Assembly: GCF_016107305.1 (NCBI RefSeq)
Contig: NZ_RCVR01000004.1
Span: 62,001 to 126,000 of the forward strand
Direction: 5' to 3'
Length of the DNA stretch: 64,000 nucleotides
From: Roseomonas sp. KE2513
GTDB taxonomy: Bacteria; Pseudomonadota; Alphaproteobacteria; Acetobacterales; Acetobacteraceae
The position numbers and the translations under genes are program-made. The notes below the pieces were generated by a model. The model saw only the letters and a list, made by a program, of their open reading frames with translations. It searched no databases and was not told where the DNA came from. Shown piece by piece: positions 1-10,029 of this stretch (position 1 is the first letter of the stretch; every line of letters starts with the position of its first letter).

Positions 1-1
1 G

Positions 2-439
2 CCGATCCTGCGGCATCTCCGCCCCCAAGCTGTCATGCTCCAATGCGGCGCCGACGCGCTGGAGGAGGACCCGCTGGCGCGCCTCTCCCTCTCCAACAAC
101 AGCCACATGGCCGTTGTCCGCGCCCTGCGGGACGAGGCGCCGCGGCTGATCGTCACGGGGGGAGGGGGCTACAATCCCTGGACTGTCGCCCGCTGCTGGG
201 CGGCCGTCTGGGGCACGCTGGACGAACGCACCATGCCCCCCCGCCTTCCGCCGGTGGCGGAGGCGGTGCTGCGCGGCCTCGACTGGCATCGGGCGGCCGG
301 CCGCAACCCGCCGGAGCACTGGTTCACGACCCTGGTGGACACCCTGCGCCCCGGGCCACTGCGCGACGAGGTCGTGGCCGCCTGCGCCGCCGTGATGCGG
401 GACCTGCCGGAGCCCGCTACGCCGGCACCAGCAGGCTGA
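2..439 (+). CDS. Histone deacetylase / acetoin utilization family protein (3' part)
   Basis: The reading frame is open from the left edge, so the N-terminus lies outside the window; 145 codons plus the stop are visible. The visible part is the C-terminal third of an arginase/deacetylase-fold zinc hydrolase: a [12 protein letters not shown] stretch followed by the glycine-rich [14 protein letters not shown] segment that lines the active site of class II-like bacterial HDACs (AcuC/HdaH/acetylpolyamine amidohydrolase group). The substrate (acetyl-lysine or acetylpolyamine) cannot be decided. Its last 23 bases overlap the 3' end of ispDF, which runs the other way. Confidence 0.85.
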   Translation, partial: PILRHLRPQAVMLQCGADALEEDPLARLSLSNNSHMAVVRALRDEAPRLIVTGGGGYNPWTVARCWAAVWGTLDERTMPPRLPPVAEAVLRGLDWHRAAGRNPPEHWFTTLVDTLRPGPLRDEVVAACAAVMRDLPEPATPAPAG

Positions 440-1562
440 CAGCCGCCTGCGCGGCGATGCCCTCTTCGCGCCCGGGGAAGCCCAGCCGCTCGGTCGTCGT
501 CGCCTTCACCGAAACGCGCCCCTCGTCCACGCCGAGCAGCGAGGCGACCCGCGTGATCATGGCGGGCGCGTGGGGGGTAATCTTCGGCCGCTCGCAGATG
601 AGGGTCACGTCGGCATTGGCCAGCACGCCCCCGCGTGCCGCAATCCGGCCGGCCGCATGGCGAAGAAAGGCGGCGCTGTCCGCGTTCTTCCACTGCGCCT
701 CGCTCGGCGGGAAATGGCGGCCGATATCGCCCTCGGCCAGGGCGCCGTAGATCGCGTCGCAGAGGGCATGCAGGCCGACGTCCGCGTCCGAATGGCCGTC
801 GAGCCCCATGCTGTGCGGCACTTCCACCCCGCAGAGGAAGAGGGGGCGGCCCGCCACCAGCCGGTGCACGTCGAAGCCGGTGCCGACTCGCGGCAGCATA
901 TCTCTCGTCATGGTGGCCTCCACTCTCTCGAGGTCACCCGGCAGGGTGATCTTCACGTTGCTCTCTGAGCCCGGCACCAGCCGCACCGCGTGGCCTGCGG
1001 CCTCCAGCAGGAAGGCGTCGTCAGTCGCGCCCTCCTCCGCGGCGCGGTGCAGGGCCAGCAGCAGGGGGAAGCGGAAGGCCTGCGGCGTCTGCGCCCGGAA
1101 CAGCCCGTCGCGGGGCATTGTGCGCAGCACGGTCTCGCCCTCGGCCAGCTTCAGCGTGTCGGCCACCGGCTGGGCGGGGATCGCACCCTCGGCCTCCGCG
1201 AGGGCGGCCAGTAGCGCGGCCACGGTGCCGGCCGGCACCACGGGCCGTGCAGCGTCGTGGACGAGCACGATGGTTGGCGCGCGGGCCTCCAGCGCCTCCA
1301 GCCCCGCCCGAACGCTTGCCTGACGTGTGGCGCCGCCGGCGACAGCGGGCAGGGCGGCAAGCCCTTCCAGCAGGGCGTTCACTCGCACGCGCTCCGCATC
1401 GGCGCAGACGGGCTGGATCGCGTCCACCAGCCCGTCGCGCAGCAACGCCTCGGCCGCGTGGCGCAGCACTGGCCGGCCCAGCAAGGGCAGGAACTGTTTC
1501 GGCTCCGCCCCGCCGAGGCGTTCCCCGCGCCCCGCCGCCATCAGCAACGCCGCCACCTTCAT
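417..1562 (-). CDS. ispDF: Bifunctional MEP cytidylyltransferase / MECDP synthase IspDF
   Basis: This 381-residue fusion performs two steps of the non-mevalonate isoprenoid pathway in the cytoplasm. IspD (about residues 1-222) couples CTP to 2-C-methyl-D-erythritol 4-phosphate; IspF (about 223-381) closes the cyclic diphosphate. The nucleotide-binding [12 protein letters not shown] motif, the conserved PKQFLPL and the VHDAARPVV segment are visible in the IspD half. The IspF half shows [10 protein letters not shown], the metal ligands in [12 protein letters not shown], and [18 protein letters not shown] near the end. The fusion is common in Alphaproteobacteria. It starts with ATG at 1562, and the 126-bp gap to dusB is a divergent promoter region. 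Confidence 0.97.
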   Translation of the reverse strand: MKVAALLMAAGRGERLGGAEPKQFLPLLGRPVLRHAAEALLRDGLVDAIQPVCADAERVRVNALLEGLAALPAVAGGATRQASVRAGLEALEARAPTIVLVHDAARPVVPAGTVAALLAALAEAEGAIPAQPVADTLKLAEGETVLRTMPRDGLFRAQTPQAFRFPLLLALHRAAEEGATDDAFLLEAAGHAVRLVPGSESNVKITLPGDLERVEATMTRDMLPRVGTGFDVHRLVAGRPLFLCGVEVPHSMGLDGHSDADVGLHALCDAIYGALAEGDIGRHFPPSEAQWKNADSAAFLRHAAGRIAARGGVLANADVTLICERPKITPHAPAMITRVASLLGVDEGRVSVKATTTERLGFPGREEGIAAQAAVSLLVPA

Positions 1563-1688
1563 CCGGCCATCCCCTTCCGAGCGGCGCGGAACCTAGCCGC
1601 AGCCGCTGCTCACGCCCAGGCCCACCCTGGTACTTGCCACGGCATTGCCGCTTGACCGCGCGCGTGCCCGTTTGATAGGCACTTGCCC

Positions 1689-2798
1689 ATGCCGACACCT
1701 TCATCCCACGTTGAGGCTGCCCAAGGTGGGGGCAGGCCGCCGCTGCGCCCGATCGTCCTAGGCGATGTCCACATCGATCGCCCCGTGATCCTCGCGCCGA
1801 TGTCGGGCGTAACGGACCTTCCTTTCCGGCAGGTCGCGCGGGGGCTCGGCACGCCGATGGTGGTCAGCGAGATGATCGCGAGCCAGGCCATGGTGCGCGA
1901 GAATCGCCAAACCCTGAAAATGGCGGAGATGGATGGCTTCGGCGGTCCGGCCAGCGTTCAGCTCGCCGGCTGCGATCCAGAGGTGATGGCCGAGGCCGCG
2001 CGCCTTGCCGTGGATCACGGCGCCGCCCTGGTGGACATCAACTTCGGCTGCCCGGTGAAGAAGGTCGCGGTCGGCCAGCAGGCCGGCAGCGCCCTCATGC
2101 GGGACGAGGTGAAGGCCGCCCGCATCTTGGAGGCGACGGTTCGCGCCGTGCCCGTGCCCGTCACCCTCAAGATGAGGATGGGCTGGGACCATTCGAGCCT
2201 CAATGCCCCAAACCTCGCCCGCATCGCGCAGGAATGCGGGATTCGCATGGTTACCGTGCACGGCCGCACCCGCCAGATGCTTTACACGGGCACGGCGGAC
2301 TGGGCCTTCGTTGCCCGGGTGAAGGCAGCCGTCTCCATTCCCGTCATCGTCAACGGCGACATCCTCGGCCCGCTCGACGCCGAGGAGGCGCTGCGCCAGT
2401 CGGGGGCGGACGGCGTGATGATCGGCCGCGGCGCCTATGGACGCCCCTGGCTGCCCGGCCTCGTGGCGGAGTACCTCGCTACCGGCACCATGCCGGAGGT
2501 GCCGCCGCTGGCCGAGCAGTACGCCACGCTGCTTGCCCATTACGCGGCCATGCTGTCGCACCACGGCAGCAACCCCGGCCTGCGGCTCGCCCGCAAGCAT
2601 GTCGCCTGGTACTCGCGCGGCCTTCCGGGCAGCGCGGAGTTCCGAGTGCGCATCAATGCCGCCGATACGGTCGAGGAGGCGATGGCGGCCATCGAAGGCT
2701 TCTACCGCCCGCTCCTAGACGCAGGGGTGGAGGGCGTGCGCGACATGTACCGCGATGCCGGCCGCGGCCAAGACGACAACGCCGCCCTGGCCGCCTAG
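1689..2798 (+). CDS. dusB: tRNA-dihydrouridine synthase DusB
   Basis: FMN-dependent reductase that makes dihydrouridine in tRNA D-loops. The 369-residue protein has the Dus TIM-barrel signatures [25 protein letters not shown] and [14 protein letters not shown] and the FMN-phosphate loop [14 protein letters not shown]. An in-frame TTG six bases upstream (1683) is possible, but ATG at 1689 is preferred. It is the first gene of the classical alphaproteobacterial dusB-ntrB-ntrC-ntrY-ntrX block and ends 9 bp before ntrB, so it is probably co-transcribed (the fis-dusB/nifR3 arrangement known in other proteobacteria). Confidence 0.95.
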   Translation: MPTPSSHVEAAQGGGRPPLRPIVLGDVHIDRPVILAPMSGVTDLPFRQVARGLGTPMVVSEMIASQAMVRENRQTLKMAEMDGFGGPASVQLAGCDPEVMAEAARLAVDHGAALVDINFGCPVKKVAVGQQAGSALMRDEVKAARILEATVRAVPVPVTLKMRMGWDHSSLNAPNLARIAQECGIRMVTVHGRTRQMLYTGTADWAFVARVKAAVSIPVIVNGDILGPLDAEEALRQSGADGVMIGRGAYGRPWLPGLVAEYLATGTMPEVPPLAEQYATLLAHYAAMLSHHGSNPGLRLARKHVAWYSRGLPGSAEFRVRINAADTVEEAMAAIEGFYRPLLDAGVEGVRDMYRDAGRGQDDNAALAA

Positions 2799-2807
2799 GG
2801 AGCCGCC

Positions 2808-3944
2808 ATGCCCGACACCTCTCTCGTCGATCCGCTCGCCGGGCTGCCCAGCAGCACGCATCTCCTCTCCGCCCTGCCCGTCCCGGTGGTGCTGCTGGAT
2901 GCGGAGGAGCGATTCCGCTTCGCCAACCCGGCGGCGGAACTCTTCCTGGGCATATCGGCCGCCAGCCTGCGCCAGATGCAGCTGACCGACCTCCTGCCGG
3001 AGGATTCCCGCCTTCCAGCCCTCGTACGTCAGGTGCGGTCGGCGGATGCACCGGTCTCGGACCACGATCTCACCCTGCAATCGCCCCGTCTTTACCGGGA
3101 TGGCGTCTCGGCTCGCGGCGCCACCCTTCCGGAGATGCCGGGAGCGGTGCTGCTGACCCTTCAGGACGGCTCCACCGCCCAGAAGCTCGACCGCCAGCTC
3201 AACTTCCGGGGCGCCGCGCGCGGGGCCAGCGCCATGGCGGCGATGCTTGCCCACGAGGTGAAGAACCCGCTCTCCGGCATCCGGGGGGCGGCGCAGTTGC
3301 TGGAGCAGGCGGCCTCCGAGGGCGATCGGGAGCTCTGCCTCCTTATCCAGGACGAGGTGGACCGGATCCGCGACCTCGTGGAGCGGATGGACATGTTCTC
3401 CGAGCGCCCGATCGTCCAGGAGGCTGTGAATATCCACGAGGTGCTGGACCATGTGCGCCGCGTCGCCTCGACCGGCTTCGCCTCGCATATCCGCATCGTG
3501 GAGGAGTACGATCCCTCGCTCCCGCCGGTCTGGGGCAACCGCGACCAGCTGGTTCAGATTCTGCTGAACCTCATCAAGAACGCGGCCGAGGCGGTGGACC
3601 CGCTGAAGGGCGAGATCGTGCTCTCCACGGCCTATCGCCACGGCGTGCGCCTCGCGGTGCCGGGCTCGCTCGAGCGCGTCCACCTGCCGCTGGAGGTCAG
3701 CGTGCGCGACAACGGGCCGGGGATCGACGAGCAGGTCCGCGCGAGCCTCTTCGAGCCCTTCGTCACCACCAAGCGGGGCGGGCAGGGGCTAGGCCTCGCG
3801 CTCGTCGCCAAGCTCGTGGCCGACCACGGCGCGCTGATCGCCTGCGACAGCCGCCCCGGTCGCACCGCCTTCCGCCTGTCCCTGGCCATGCCCCCGGCCA
3901 GCAGCGCGCCGCCCGTCCGCGCGCGGCTGAGACAGCCTGCCTGA
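2808..3944 (+). CDS. ntrB: Nitrogen regulation sensor histidine kinase NtrB
   Basis: Cytoplasmic sensor kinase of the NtrBC nitrogen-starvation system, normally controlled by PII and phosphorylating NtrC. The 378 residues hold an N-terminal PAS domain (about 20-120), an H-box MLAHEVKNPLSGIRGAAQLL with phospho-acceptor His149, and a HATPase domain with N-box (NLIKNAAEAV), DNGPGID and GQGLGLALV glycine boxes. No membrane segments are seen, as expected for NtrB. It lies between dusB and ntrC. Confidence 0.95.
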   Translation: MPDTSLVDPLAGLPSSTHLLSALPVPVVLLDAEERFRFANPAAELFLGISAASLRQMQLTDLLPEDSRLPALVRQVRSADAPVSDHDLTLQSPRLYRDGVSARGATLPEMPGAVLLTLQDGSTAQKLDRQLNFRGAARGASAMAAMLAHEVKNPLSGIRGAAQLLEQAASEGDRELCLLIQDEVDRIRDLVERMDMFSERPIVQEAVNIHEVLDHVRRVASTGFASHIRIVEEYDPSLPPVWGNRDQLVQILLNLIKNAAEAVDPLKGEIVLSTAYRHGVRLAVPGSLERVHLPLEVSVRDNGPGIDEQVRASLFEPFVTTKRGGQGLGLALVAKLVADHGALIACDSRPGRTAFRLSLAMPPASSAPPVRARLRQPA

Positions 3945-3991
3945 ACGCCAGCACCGCCACCACAGCCCGCCCGAGCAAGCCAGCGAAGTAG

Positions 3992-5434
3992 ATGACCGAA
4001 CGCACCATCCTGATCGCCGACGACGACCGCGCCATCCGCACCGTGCTCGCCCAGGCGCTCGGCCGGGCTGGCTACAACGTGCGCGCCACCTCTTCCGCAG
4101 CCACCCTCTGGCGCTGGGTCGAGGACGGGGAGGGCGATCTCGTCATCACCGATGTCGTAATGCCCGACGAGAACGGCCTCGACCTCGTACCCCGCATCCG
4201 CCGCGTACGGCCGGAGCTGCGCGTGGTGGTGATGAGCGCTCAGTCCACCTTTGCGACCGCGCTGAAGGCGGCGCAGCGCGGCGCCTTCGACTACCTGCCC
4301 AAGCCTTTCGACCTGAAGGACCTCCTGTCCCTCGTCGGCCGGGCGCTTGCGGCCCCGGCCGCTCAGGAGCCCGAGTCGGAGAATGCGGAGGAGGAGCGGC
4401 TGCCGCTCGTCGGCCGCTCGGCCGCCATGCAGGAGATCTACCGGACAGTTGCCCGCCTCACGACGACCGACCTGACCGTGATGATCACGGGGGAGTCCGG
4501 CACTGGCAAGGAGCTGGTTGCTCGGGCACTCCACGACTACTCCCGCCGGCGCAGCGGCAGCTTCGTGGCCGTGAACATGGCGGCCATCCCGCGCGACCTG
4601 ATCGAGGCGGAGCTCTTCGGGCACGAGCGGGGTGCCTTCACCGGCGCCATGTCCCGCGGCGTGGGGCGCTTCGAGCAGGCTGCTGGCGGCACGCTCTTCC
4701 TCGATGAGATCGGTGACATGCCGGCCGAGGCCCAGACCCGCCTCCTCCGCGTGCTGCAGGAGGGGGAGTTCACCACCGTCGGCGGCCGCACGCCCATCAA
4801 GGCGAATGTGCGGATCGTCGCCGCCACCCACCGCGACCTGCGGCAGTCCATCCGCCAAGGCCTCTTCCGAGAGGACCTTTTCTACCGCCTCAACGTCGTC
4901 CCCATCCGGCTACCGCCCTTGCGGGAGCGGACCGAGGATATTCCGCTTCTGGCCCGGCACTTCCTCGACCGTGCGCGGGAGGCGGGATTGCCCGCCAAGT
5001 CGCTGGACAACGACGCCGTGGAGCGGCTGAAGTCTCATCCATGGCCTGGCAACGCGCGCGAGCTCGAGAACCTGATGCGGCGCCTCGCGGCGCTCTACCC
5101 GCAGGAGGTGATCGGCGAGGACGCGGTGGCGGCCGAACTGGCCGAGGCCGAGCCCGGCCCCGGGGCGCCCCCGGCCCCTGCCAGCGCCGAGACGCTGGAG
5201 CAGGCGGTGGAGCGCCACCTCGCCACCTTCATGAGCGCCCAGCGGGATGGGCTGCCTGTGCGCGACCTCTACGAGCGCGTGTTGGCCGAGGTGGAGCGGC
5301 CCCTGCTGCGCCTCGCCCTAGCCAATACCCGCGGCAACCAGATCAAGGCCGCCGCCATGCTCGGCCTGAACCGCAACACCTTGCGGAAGAAGATCCGGGA
5401 ACTGGAACTGCCGGTGGTGCGCGGCCTCTCGTGA
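3992..5434 (+). CDS. ntrC: Nitrogen regulator NtrC (sigma-54 activator)
   Basis: Response regulator and sigma-54 enhancer-binding activator, 480 residues. The receiver domain has the acidic pocket (IADDDR), phospho-acceptor Asp54 in DVVMPDENG and the conserved Lys in LPKPFD. The AAA+ domain has Walker A GESGTGKE (about residue 168) and an intact GAFTGA loop (about residue 214), so it should contact sigma-54. A Fis-type helix-turn-helix ends the protein ([21 protein letters not shown]). It follows ntrB by 47 bp and precedes ntrY by 22 bp. Confidence 0.96.
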   Translation: MTERTILIADDDRAIRTVLAQALGRAGYNVRATSSAATLWRWVEDGEGDLVITDVVMPDENGLDLVPRIRRVRPELRVVVMSAQSTFATALKAAQRGAFDYLPKPFDLKDLLSLVGRALAAPAAQEPESENAEEERLPLVGRSAAMQEIYRTVARLTTTDLTVMITGESGTGKELVARALHDYSRRRSGSFVAVNMAAIPRDLIEAELFGHERGAFTGAMSRGVGRFEQAAGGTLFLDEIGDMPAEAQTRLLRVLQEGEFTTVGGRTPIKANVRIVAATHRDLRQSIRQGLFREDLFYRLNVVPIRLPPLRERTEDIPLLARHFLDRAREAGLPAKSLDNDAVERLKSHPWPGNARELENLMRRLAALYPQEVIGEDAVAAELAEAEPGPGAPPAPASAETLEQAVERHLATFMSAQRDGLPVRDLYERVLAEVERPLLRLALANTRGNQIKAAAMLGLNRNTLRKKIRELELPVVRGLS

Positions 5435-5456
5435 CCGGCGCTTCCGTGGCGGGCGC

Positions 5457-7706
5457 ATGAGCCGCCCGCGGGAGCAACCGGTCGGCCTGGCGCGCCGGCT
5501 GGCGGACATGCTTCTGGGCCGCGTGATGACCCTCGCGCTGGCGATGGGCGCGCTGCTGCTCGGTGTCGCCTCCTTCGCGGTGCTCTCGGGAGGAAACCCC
5601 TTCGGGCCGACGAGCCCCTCCCAGACGGCCGTCCTTGTCTTCTTCAACGCGGCCGTCGTCCTGCTGCTGATGGCTAGCCTCGCCGGGCGGCTCGTGCGCG
5701 TCTGGGCGGAGCGGCGGCGGGGCAGCGCGGGCTCGCGCCTGCATGTGCGGCTGGTGATGCTCTTCGGCGTTGTTGCCGTCGTCCCTGCGCTGCTCGTCGC
5801 GGTCTTCGCCGCCTTCTTCTTCGAATTGGGCATTCAGGCTTGGTTCGGGGACAAGGTGCGGGACACGCTGGAGGCCAGCCTCGTCGCCTCCCGCGCGTAT
5901 CTGGACGAGAACCGCAACACCATCCGGGCCGATGCCCTCGCCATGGCGGCGGACCTCAACCGTGCGGCGCCGCTACTGCCGGACAACACCATCGGCTTCA
6001 GCCGGGTGCTGACCACCCATACCGCGCTCCGCGGGCTGACGGAGGCGATCGTCTTCGAGCCGGTGCTCGGGCGGGTGATCGCCAGTGCCGGTCTCGGCAG
6101 CTCGCTGGTCATCGACCCGCCGCCGGCCTGGGCGATGGAGATCGCCCGCCAGGGCGACGTCGCTGTGCTCGCTTCCGAGGGGGAGGAGGGGCGGGTGAGG
6201 GGGCTCGTCGCGCTCGACATTGATCCCGGGCTGATGCTGCTGATCAACCGCCCGCTCGACCCCTCCATCATCGAGCACATGCAGCGGACCGAGCTCGCCT
6301 TTCAGGAGTATGACCAGCTCGACCGCAACCGATCAGGGTTGCAGGTCACGTTTGTGCTTATCTTCGCGATAGCTACCCTGCTCGTACTGCTCGCAGCGGT
6401 TCTCATTGGACTGGTCATGGCAAACCAGATCGCGCGTCCCATCTCTCGTCTCATCAACGCTGCGGAACGGGTGAGGGGAGGCGACCTCTCCTTCCGCGTA
6501 GAGGAGGGGCGGGCGGATGACGAGGTTGGTAGCCTATCCCGGGCCTTTAACCGAATGACGAACCAGCTGGCCGCGCAGCGCAGCGAGCTGTTGGAGGCCT
6601 ATCGCCAGCTCGATGACCGCCGGCGTTTCACCGAGGGCGTCCTCGCAGGCGTCTCGGCCGGGGTAATCGGCCTCGACGCCGACGGGCGGATCAACCTGCC
6701 GAACCGGCCGGCGAGCGAGCTGCTCGGCCGCGACCTGGACGGCGCCGTGGGGGAGAAGCTGGAGGAGGTGGTGCCAGAGTTCCGCGCCTTCCTCGCCGCC
6801 GCCGCCGCGACGCCCGAGCGCGCACGGACGGAGGAAATTCCCGTGCCCGGTCCGTCCGGCCGCCGCACACTGCTCGCGCGCATTGGTGCGGAGTTCGACG
6901 CGGGCGGGCTTTCGGGCTATGTTCTCACGTTCGACGACATCACCGCCCTGCTTTCGGCCCAGCGCACCGCTGCCTGGGCGGATGTCGCCCGGCGCATTGC
7001 ACACGAGATCAAGAACCCCCTGACCCCCATCCAGCTCTCGGCCGAGCGGTTGAAGCGCCGCTACCTGAAGCAGATCTCGGACGATCCCGACACGTTCCGC
7101 GCCTGCACGGACACGATCGTTCGACAGGTGGGCGATATCGGCCGCATGGTCGACGAGTTCTCGGCCTTCGCAAGGATGCCCCACCCGGTCATGCGCCCCG
7201 AGGATCCGGCACGCCTCGTGCGCGAGGCGCTGGTCCTCCAGCGGGACGCGCATCCAGGTATCCATTACGACCTCGTCATGCCGGATGACGCGCCGGCCGT
7301 GCGCTGCGACCGCCGTCTGGTGAACCAGGCCCTGACGAACCTTCTCCAGAACGCGGCCGACGCGATCGCCATGCGCCCGCAGGGCGAGGCGGGCGGCCGA
7401 GTGACGGTCGAGGTCTCCGTCGCCGGCGCCTGGGTGCATATCGCGGTGGAGGACAACGGCATCGGCTTGCCCGGCGACGCCGAGCGGGACAGGCTCACGG
7501 AACCGTATGTAACCCATAAGGTGAAGGGAACCGGCCTCGGGCTTGCCATCGTGAAGAAGATCATGGAGGACCATGGAGGCGGGCTGACGCTCGCGGATGG
7601 ATCGGACGGCGGCGCCCGTGCGACGCTCACCTTGCCCCAGAACGGAACGGCGGAGCCCGAAGGATTGCACGACAGAGGAACGGAGATGCTGCGCCATGGC
7701 GCATGA
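5457..7706 (+). CDS. ntrY: Membrane nitrogen/redox sensor kinase NtrY
   Basis: Large membrane histidine kinase, 749 residues. Hydrophobic segments lie near residues 22-44, 58-78 and 97-122, followed by a periplasmic loop and a fourth segment near 295-322. HAMP, PAS and HisKA/HATPase domains follow. The H-box RRIAHEIKNPLTPIQLSAERL places the phospho-acceptor at His516; N-box NLLQNAADAI and G-box GTGLGLAIVKKI are present. NtrY pairs with NtrX; in related bacteria the pair affects nitrate use, envelope and redox responses. Its last 11 bp overlap ntrX, indicating translational coupling. Confidence 0.95.
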   Translation: MSRPREQPVGLARRLADMLLGRVMTLALAMGALLLGVASFAVLSGGNPFGPTSPSQTAVLVFFNAAVVLLLMASLAGRLVRVWAERRRGSAGSRLHVRLVMLFGVVAVVPALLVAVFAAFFFELGIQAWFGDKVRDTLEASLVASRAYLDENRNTIRADALAMAADLNRAAPLLPDNTIGFSRVLTTHTALRGLTEAIVFEPVLGRVIASAGLGSSLVIDPPPAWAMEIARQGDVAVLASEGEEGRVRGLVALDIDPGLMLLINRPLDPSIIEHMQRTELAFQEYDQLDRNRSGLQVTFVLIFAIATLLVLLAAVLIGLVMANQIARPISRLINAAERVRGGDLSFRVEEGRADDEVGSLSRAFNRMTNQLAAQRSELLEAYRQLDDRRRFTEGVLAGVSAGVIGLDADGRINLPNRPASELLGRDLDGAVGEKLEEVVPEFRAFLAAAAATPERARTEEIPVPGPSGRRTLLARIGAEFDAGGLSGYVLTFDDITALLSAQRTAAWADVARRIAHEIKNPLTPIQLSAERLKRRYLKQISDDPDTFRACTDTIVRQVGDIGRMVDEFSAFARMPHPVMRPEDPARLVREALVLQRDAHPGIHYDLVMPDDAPAVRCDRRLVNQALTNLLQNAADAIAMRPQGEAGGRVTVEVSVAGAWVHIAVEDNGIGLPGDAERDRLTEPYVTHKVKGTGLGLAIVKKIMEDHGGGLTLADGSDGGARATLTLPQNGTAEPEGLHDRGTEMLRHGA

Positions 7707-9096
7707 CATCCTGATCGTGGACGATGAGCCGGATATCCGGGCCCTGATCGACGGCGTCCTCGCCGACGAGGGCTACGAGGTCCGGCAGGCCGCGAACAGC
7801 GACCAGGCGCTGGCGGCCTTCCGCCAGAAGCGACCCAACCTCGTCATCCTCGACATCTGGTTGCAGAATTCCCGGCTGGACGGCCTTGGCATCCTGGAGG
7901 CGATCCACCGCGAGGAGCCGCGCGTGCCCGTGGTCATGATCTCGGGCCACGGCACGATCGAGACGGCGGTGCAGGCGATCCAGCAGGGCGCCTACGACTT
8001 CATCGAGAAGCCCTTCAAGTCGGACCGGCTGTTGCTGATCGTCGCCCGCGCGCTGGAGGCTGCCCGCCTCAAGCGCGAGAACAGCGAGCTGAAGCTGCGT
8101 GGCGGCTCTGAGACGGAGCTGGTCGGCACCTCCTCCCTGATCGCCCAGATCCGCAACGCCATTGAGAAGGTGGCGCCCACCGGATCGCGCGTGCTGATCA
8201 CCGGCCCGGCCGGTTCGGGCAAGGAGGTGGCGGCGCGCGCCATCCATGCCCGCTCCCGCCGGGCGGACGAGCCCTTCGTGGCACTCAACTGCGCAACGCT
8301 GAACCCCTCCCGCTTCGAGGAGGAGCTCTTCGGCGTGGAGGGCGGACCGGACCCGATGACCCAGCCCCGCCGCCCCGGCGTGCTGGAGCGCGCCCATGGC
8401 GGCACGCTCCTGCTCGACGAGGTCGCGGACATGCCGCTGGAGACCCAGGGCAAGATCGTCCGCGCGCTGCAGGAGCAAGGCTTCGAGCGCATTGGCGGCG
8501 CGACCCGCGTGAAGGTGGACGTGCGCGTGACCGCGACCACCAACCGCGACCTGACTGCCGAGATCGCCGCCGGCCGGTTCCGTGAGGACCTTTTCTATCG
8601 CCTCGCCGTCGTGCCCATCCGCATGCCCGCGCTGCGCGAGCGGCGCGAGGACGTGCCCGCGCTGGCCCGCCACTTCATGGGAAAATCCGCCGAGAACTCG
8701 GGCGTTCCCCCGCGCGAGATCAGCGAGGACGCCATGGCGGCGATGCAGGCTTATGACTGGCCGGGCAATGTGCGCCAGCTCCGGAACCTCGTGGACTGGC
8801 TGCTGATCATGGCCCCGGGCGGCCCGGCTGACCCAATCCGGCCAGAGATGCTGCCGCCCGAGGTGGGTTCCTCCGCCCCCGCCATGCTCAAGCTGGATCG
8901 CTCCAGCGAGATCATGACCCTGCCGCTGCGCGACGCGCGGGAGCTCTTCGAGCGCCAGTATCTCGAGGCTCAGCTCCTGCGCTTCGGCGGGAACATCAGC
9001 CGCACGGCCAATTTTGTGGGGATGGAGCGCTCGGCCCTGCATCGTAAGCTCAAGTTCCTCGGGGTGCAGGCGGAGGACCGGGCGTCCGTTTCGTGA
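7696..9096 (+). CDS. ntrX: Response regulator NtrX (AAA+, no GAFTGA loop)
   Basis: Partner of NtrY, 466 residues from ATG 7696; an upstream in-frame extension lies inside ntrY and is rejected. The receiver has Asp53 (LVILDIWLQ) and KPFK. The AAA+ domain has a Walker A-like GPAGSGKE, a Walker B-like GGTLLLDEVADM and a C-terminal Fis-like HTH (GNISRTANFVGMERSALHRKL). The place where NtrC carries GAFTGA reads EGGPDPMTQPRRPG here, so classical sigma-54 activation is unlikely and action as a sigma-70-type regulator is inferred. Confidence 0.95.
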   Translation: MAHDILIVDDEPDIRALIDGVLADEGYEVRQAANSDQALAAFRQKRPNLVILDIWLQNSRLDGLGILEAIHREEPRVPVVMISGHGTIETAVQAIQQGAYDFIEKPFKSDRLLLIVARALEAARLKRENSELKLRGGSETELVGTSSLIAQIRNAIEKVAPTGSRVLITGPAGSGKEVAARAIHARSRRADEPFVALNCATLNPSRFEEELFGVEGGPDPMTQPRRPGVLERAHGGTLLLDEVADMPLETQGKIVRALQEQGFERIGGATRVKVDVRVTATTNRDLTAEIAAGRFREDLFYRLAVVPIRMPALRERREDVPALARHFMGKSAENSGVPPREISEDAMAAMQAYDWPGNVRQLRNLVDWLLIMAPGGPADPIRPEMLPPEVGSSAPAMLKLDRSSEIMTLPLRDARELFERQYLEAQLLRFGGNISRTANFVGMERSALHRKLKFLGVQAEDRASVS

Positions 9097-9153
9097 TAAA
9101 AGCGGTCGCATGAGTCGCTACCTTTAAGCTACCTTCGTGAACGGACGGTCCTT

Positions 9154-10029
9154 ATGTCGCGCATTGCCTATGTGAACGGGCGCTACGTCGCGCAGCGCGA
9201 CGCCTGCGTGAACATCGAGGACCGCGGCTACCAGTTCGGCGACGGCATCTACGAGGTGGTCCATCTCTACGATGGCCGCTTCGTGGATGCCGACCTGCAC
9301 CTCGCGCGGCTGGAGCGCTCCGTGGGCCAGATCCAGCTCGGCCTGCCGATGCCGCTGGCCTCTCTCCGGCTTGTGCTCGCGGAGGTCGCGCGCCGCAACC
9401 GGGTGACGGAAGGCTTGCTTTACATGCAGGTTGGCCGCGGTGTGGCCCGGCGCGACCACGCCTTCCCGAAGGTGCCGGTGCCGGTGAGCCTCGTGGTCAC
9501 CGTCCGCCGGATCCCGCCCTATCCGTCGAGCCTCGACGGCTGGAGCATGACGGCCATCACGCAGCCCGACCACCGATGGGCAAGGCGCGACATCAAGAGC
9601 GTGAACCTCCTGCCCAACGTCCTTGCCCGCCAGGCGGCGCGGGAGGCGGGGGCAGGGGAGGCGATCCTCTACGACCCTGTGACTTGCATGGTCTCCGAGG
9701 GTGCCGCGACGAGCTTCTGGATCGTGGATGCCGAGGGCACCATCCGCATTCCTCCGCTCGGTGAGTCCATCCTTCCCGGATGCACCCGCGCCGCGCTGCT
9801 CGCCGAGATGAAGGCGCACGGCCTGCAGGCGGAGGAGCGGCCCTTCTCCCTGGACGAACTGGCGGAAGCGCGGGAAGCCTTCATCACCTCCGCTACTTCT
9901 TTCGTGAAGCCTGTCCTAGCCGTGGACGGGCACCCGGTGGGGGAGGGGGTGCCCGGCCCCGTGACCCGCCGCCTCTTCGACATCTTCGCCCGCCATGTGA
10001 AGGGCGGCCCCCGCAACAGCGCCGCATGA
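9154..10029 (+). CDS. D-amino-acid aminotransferase (branched-chain/DAAT family)
   Basis: Fold-type IV PLP transaminase of 291 residues. The N-terminal VNIEDRGYQFGDGIYEVVHLYDG is typical of D-alanine transaminase (DAAT), and the PLP lysine is probably Lys148 in RRDIKSVNLLPNVLARQ. DAATs interconvert D-alanine and 2-oxoglutarate with pyruvate and D-glutamate; a branched-chain or aminodeoxychorismate-lyase role cannot be excluded from sequence alone. It sits directly after ntrX, and its stop overlaps the next start (ATGA). Confidence 0.88.
   Translation: MSRIAYVNGRYVAQRDACVNIEDRGYQFGDGIYEVVHLYDGRFVDADLHLARLERSVGQIQLGLPMPLASLRLVLAEVARRNRVTEGLLYMQVGRGVARRDHAFPKVPVPVSLVVTVRRIPPYPSSLDGWSMTAITQPDHRWARRDIKSVNLLPNVLARQAAREAGAGEAILYDPVTCMVSEGAATSFWIVDAEGTIRIPPLGESILPGCTRAALLAEMKAHGLQAEERPFSLDELAEAREAFITSATSFVKPVLAVDGHPVGEGVPGPVTRRLFDIFARHVKGGPRNSAA

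Noticed and set aside
3632-4858. 408-codon minus-strand frame across ntrB/ntrC
   Set aside because: High GC produces long antisense frames; the coding strand has complete NtrB and NtrC motifs.
7627-9111. 494-codon minus-strand frame opposite ntrX
   Set aside because: Low-complexity His/Ala/Gly/Arg translation with no domain signal; shadow of ntrX.
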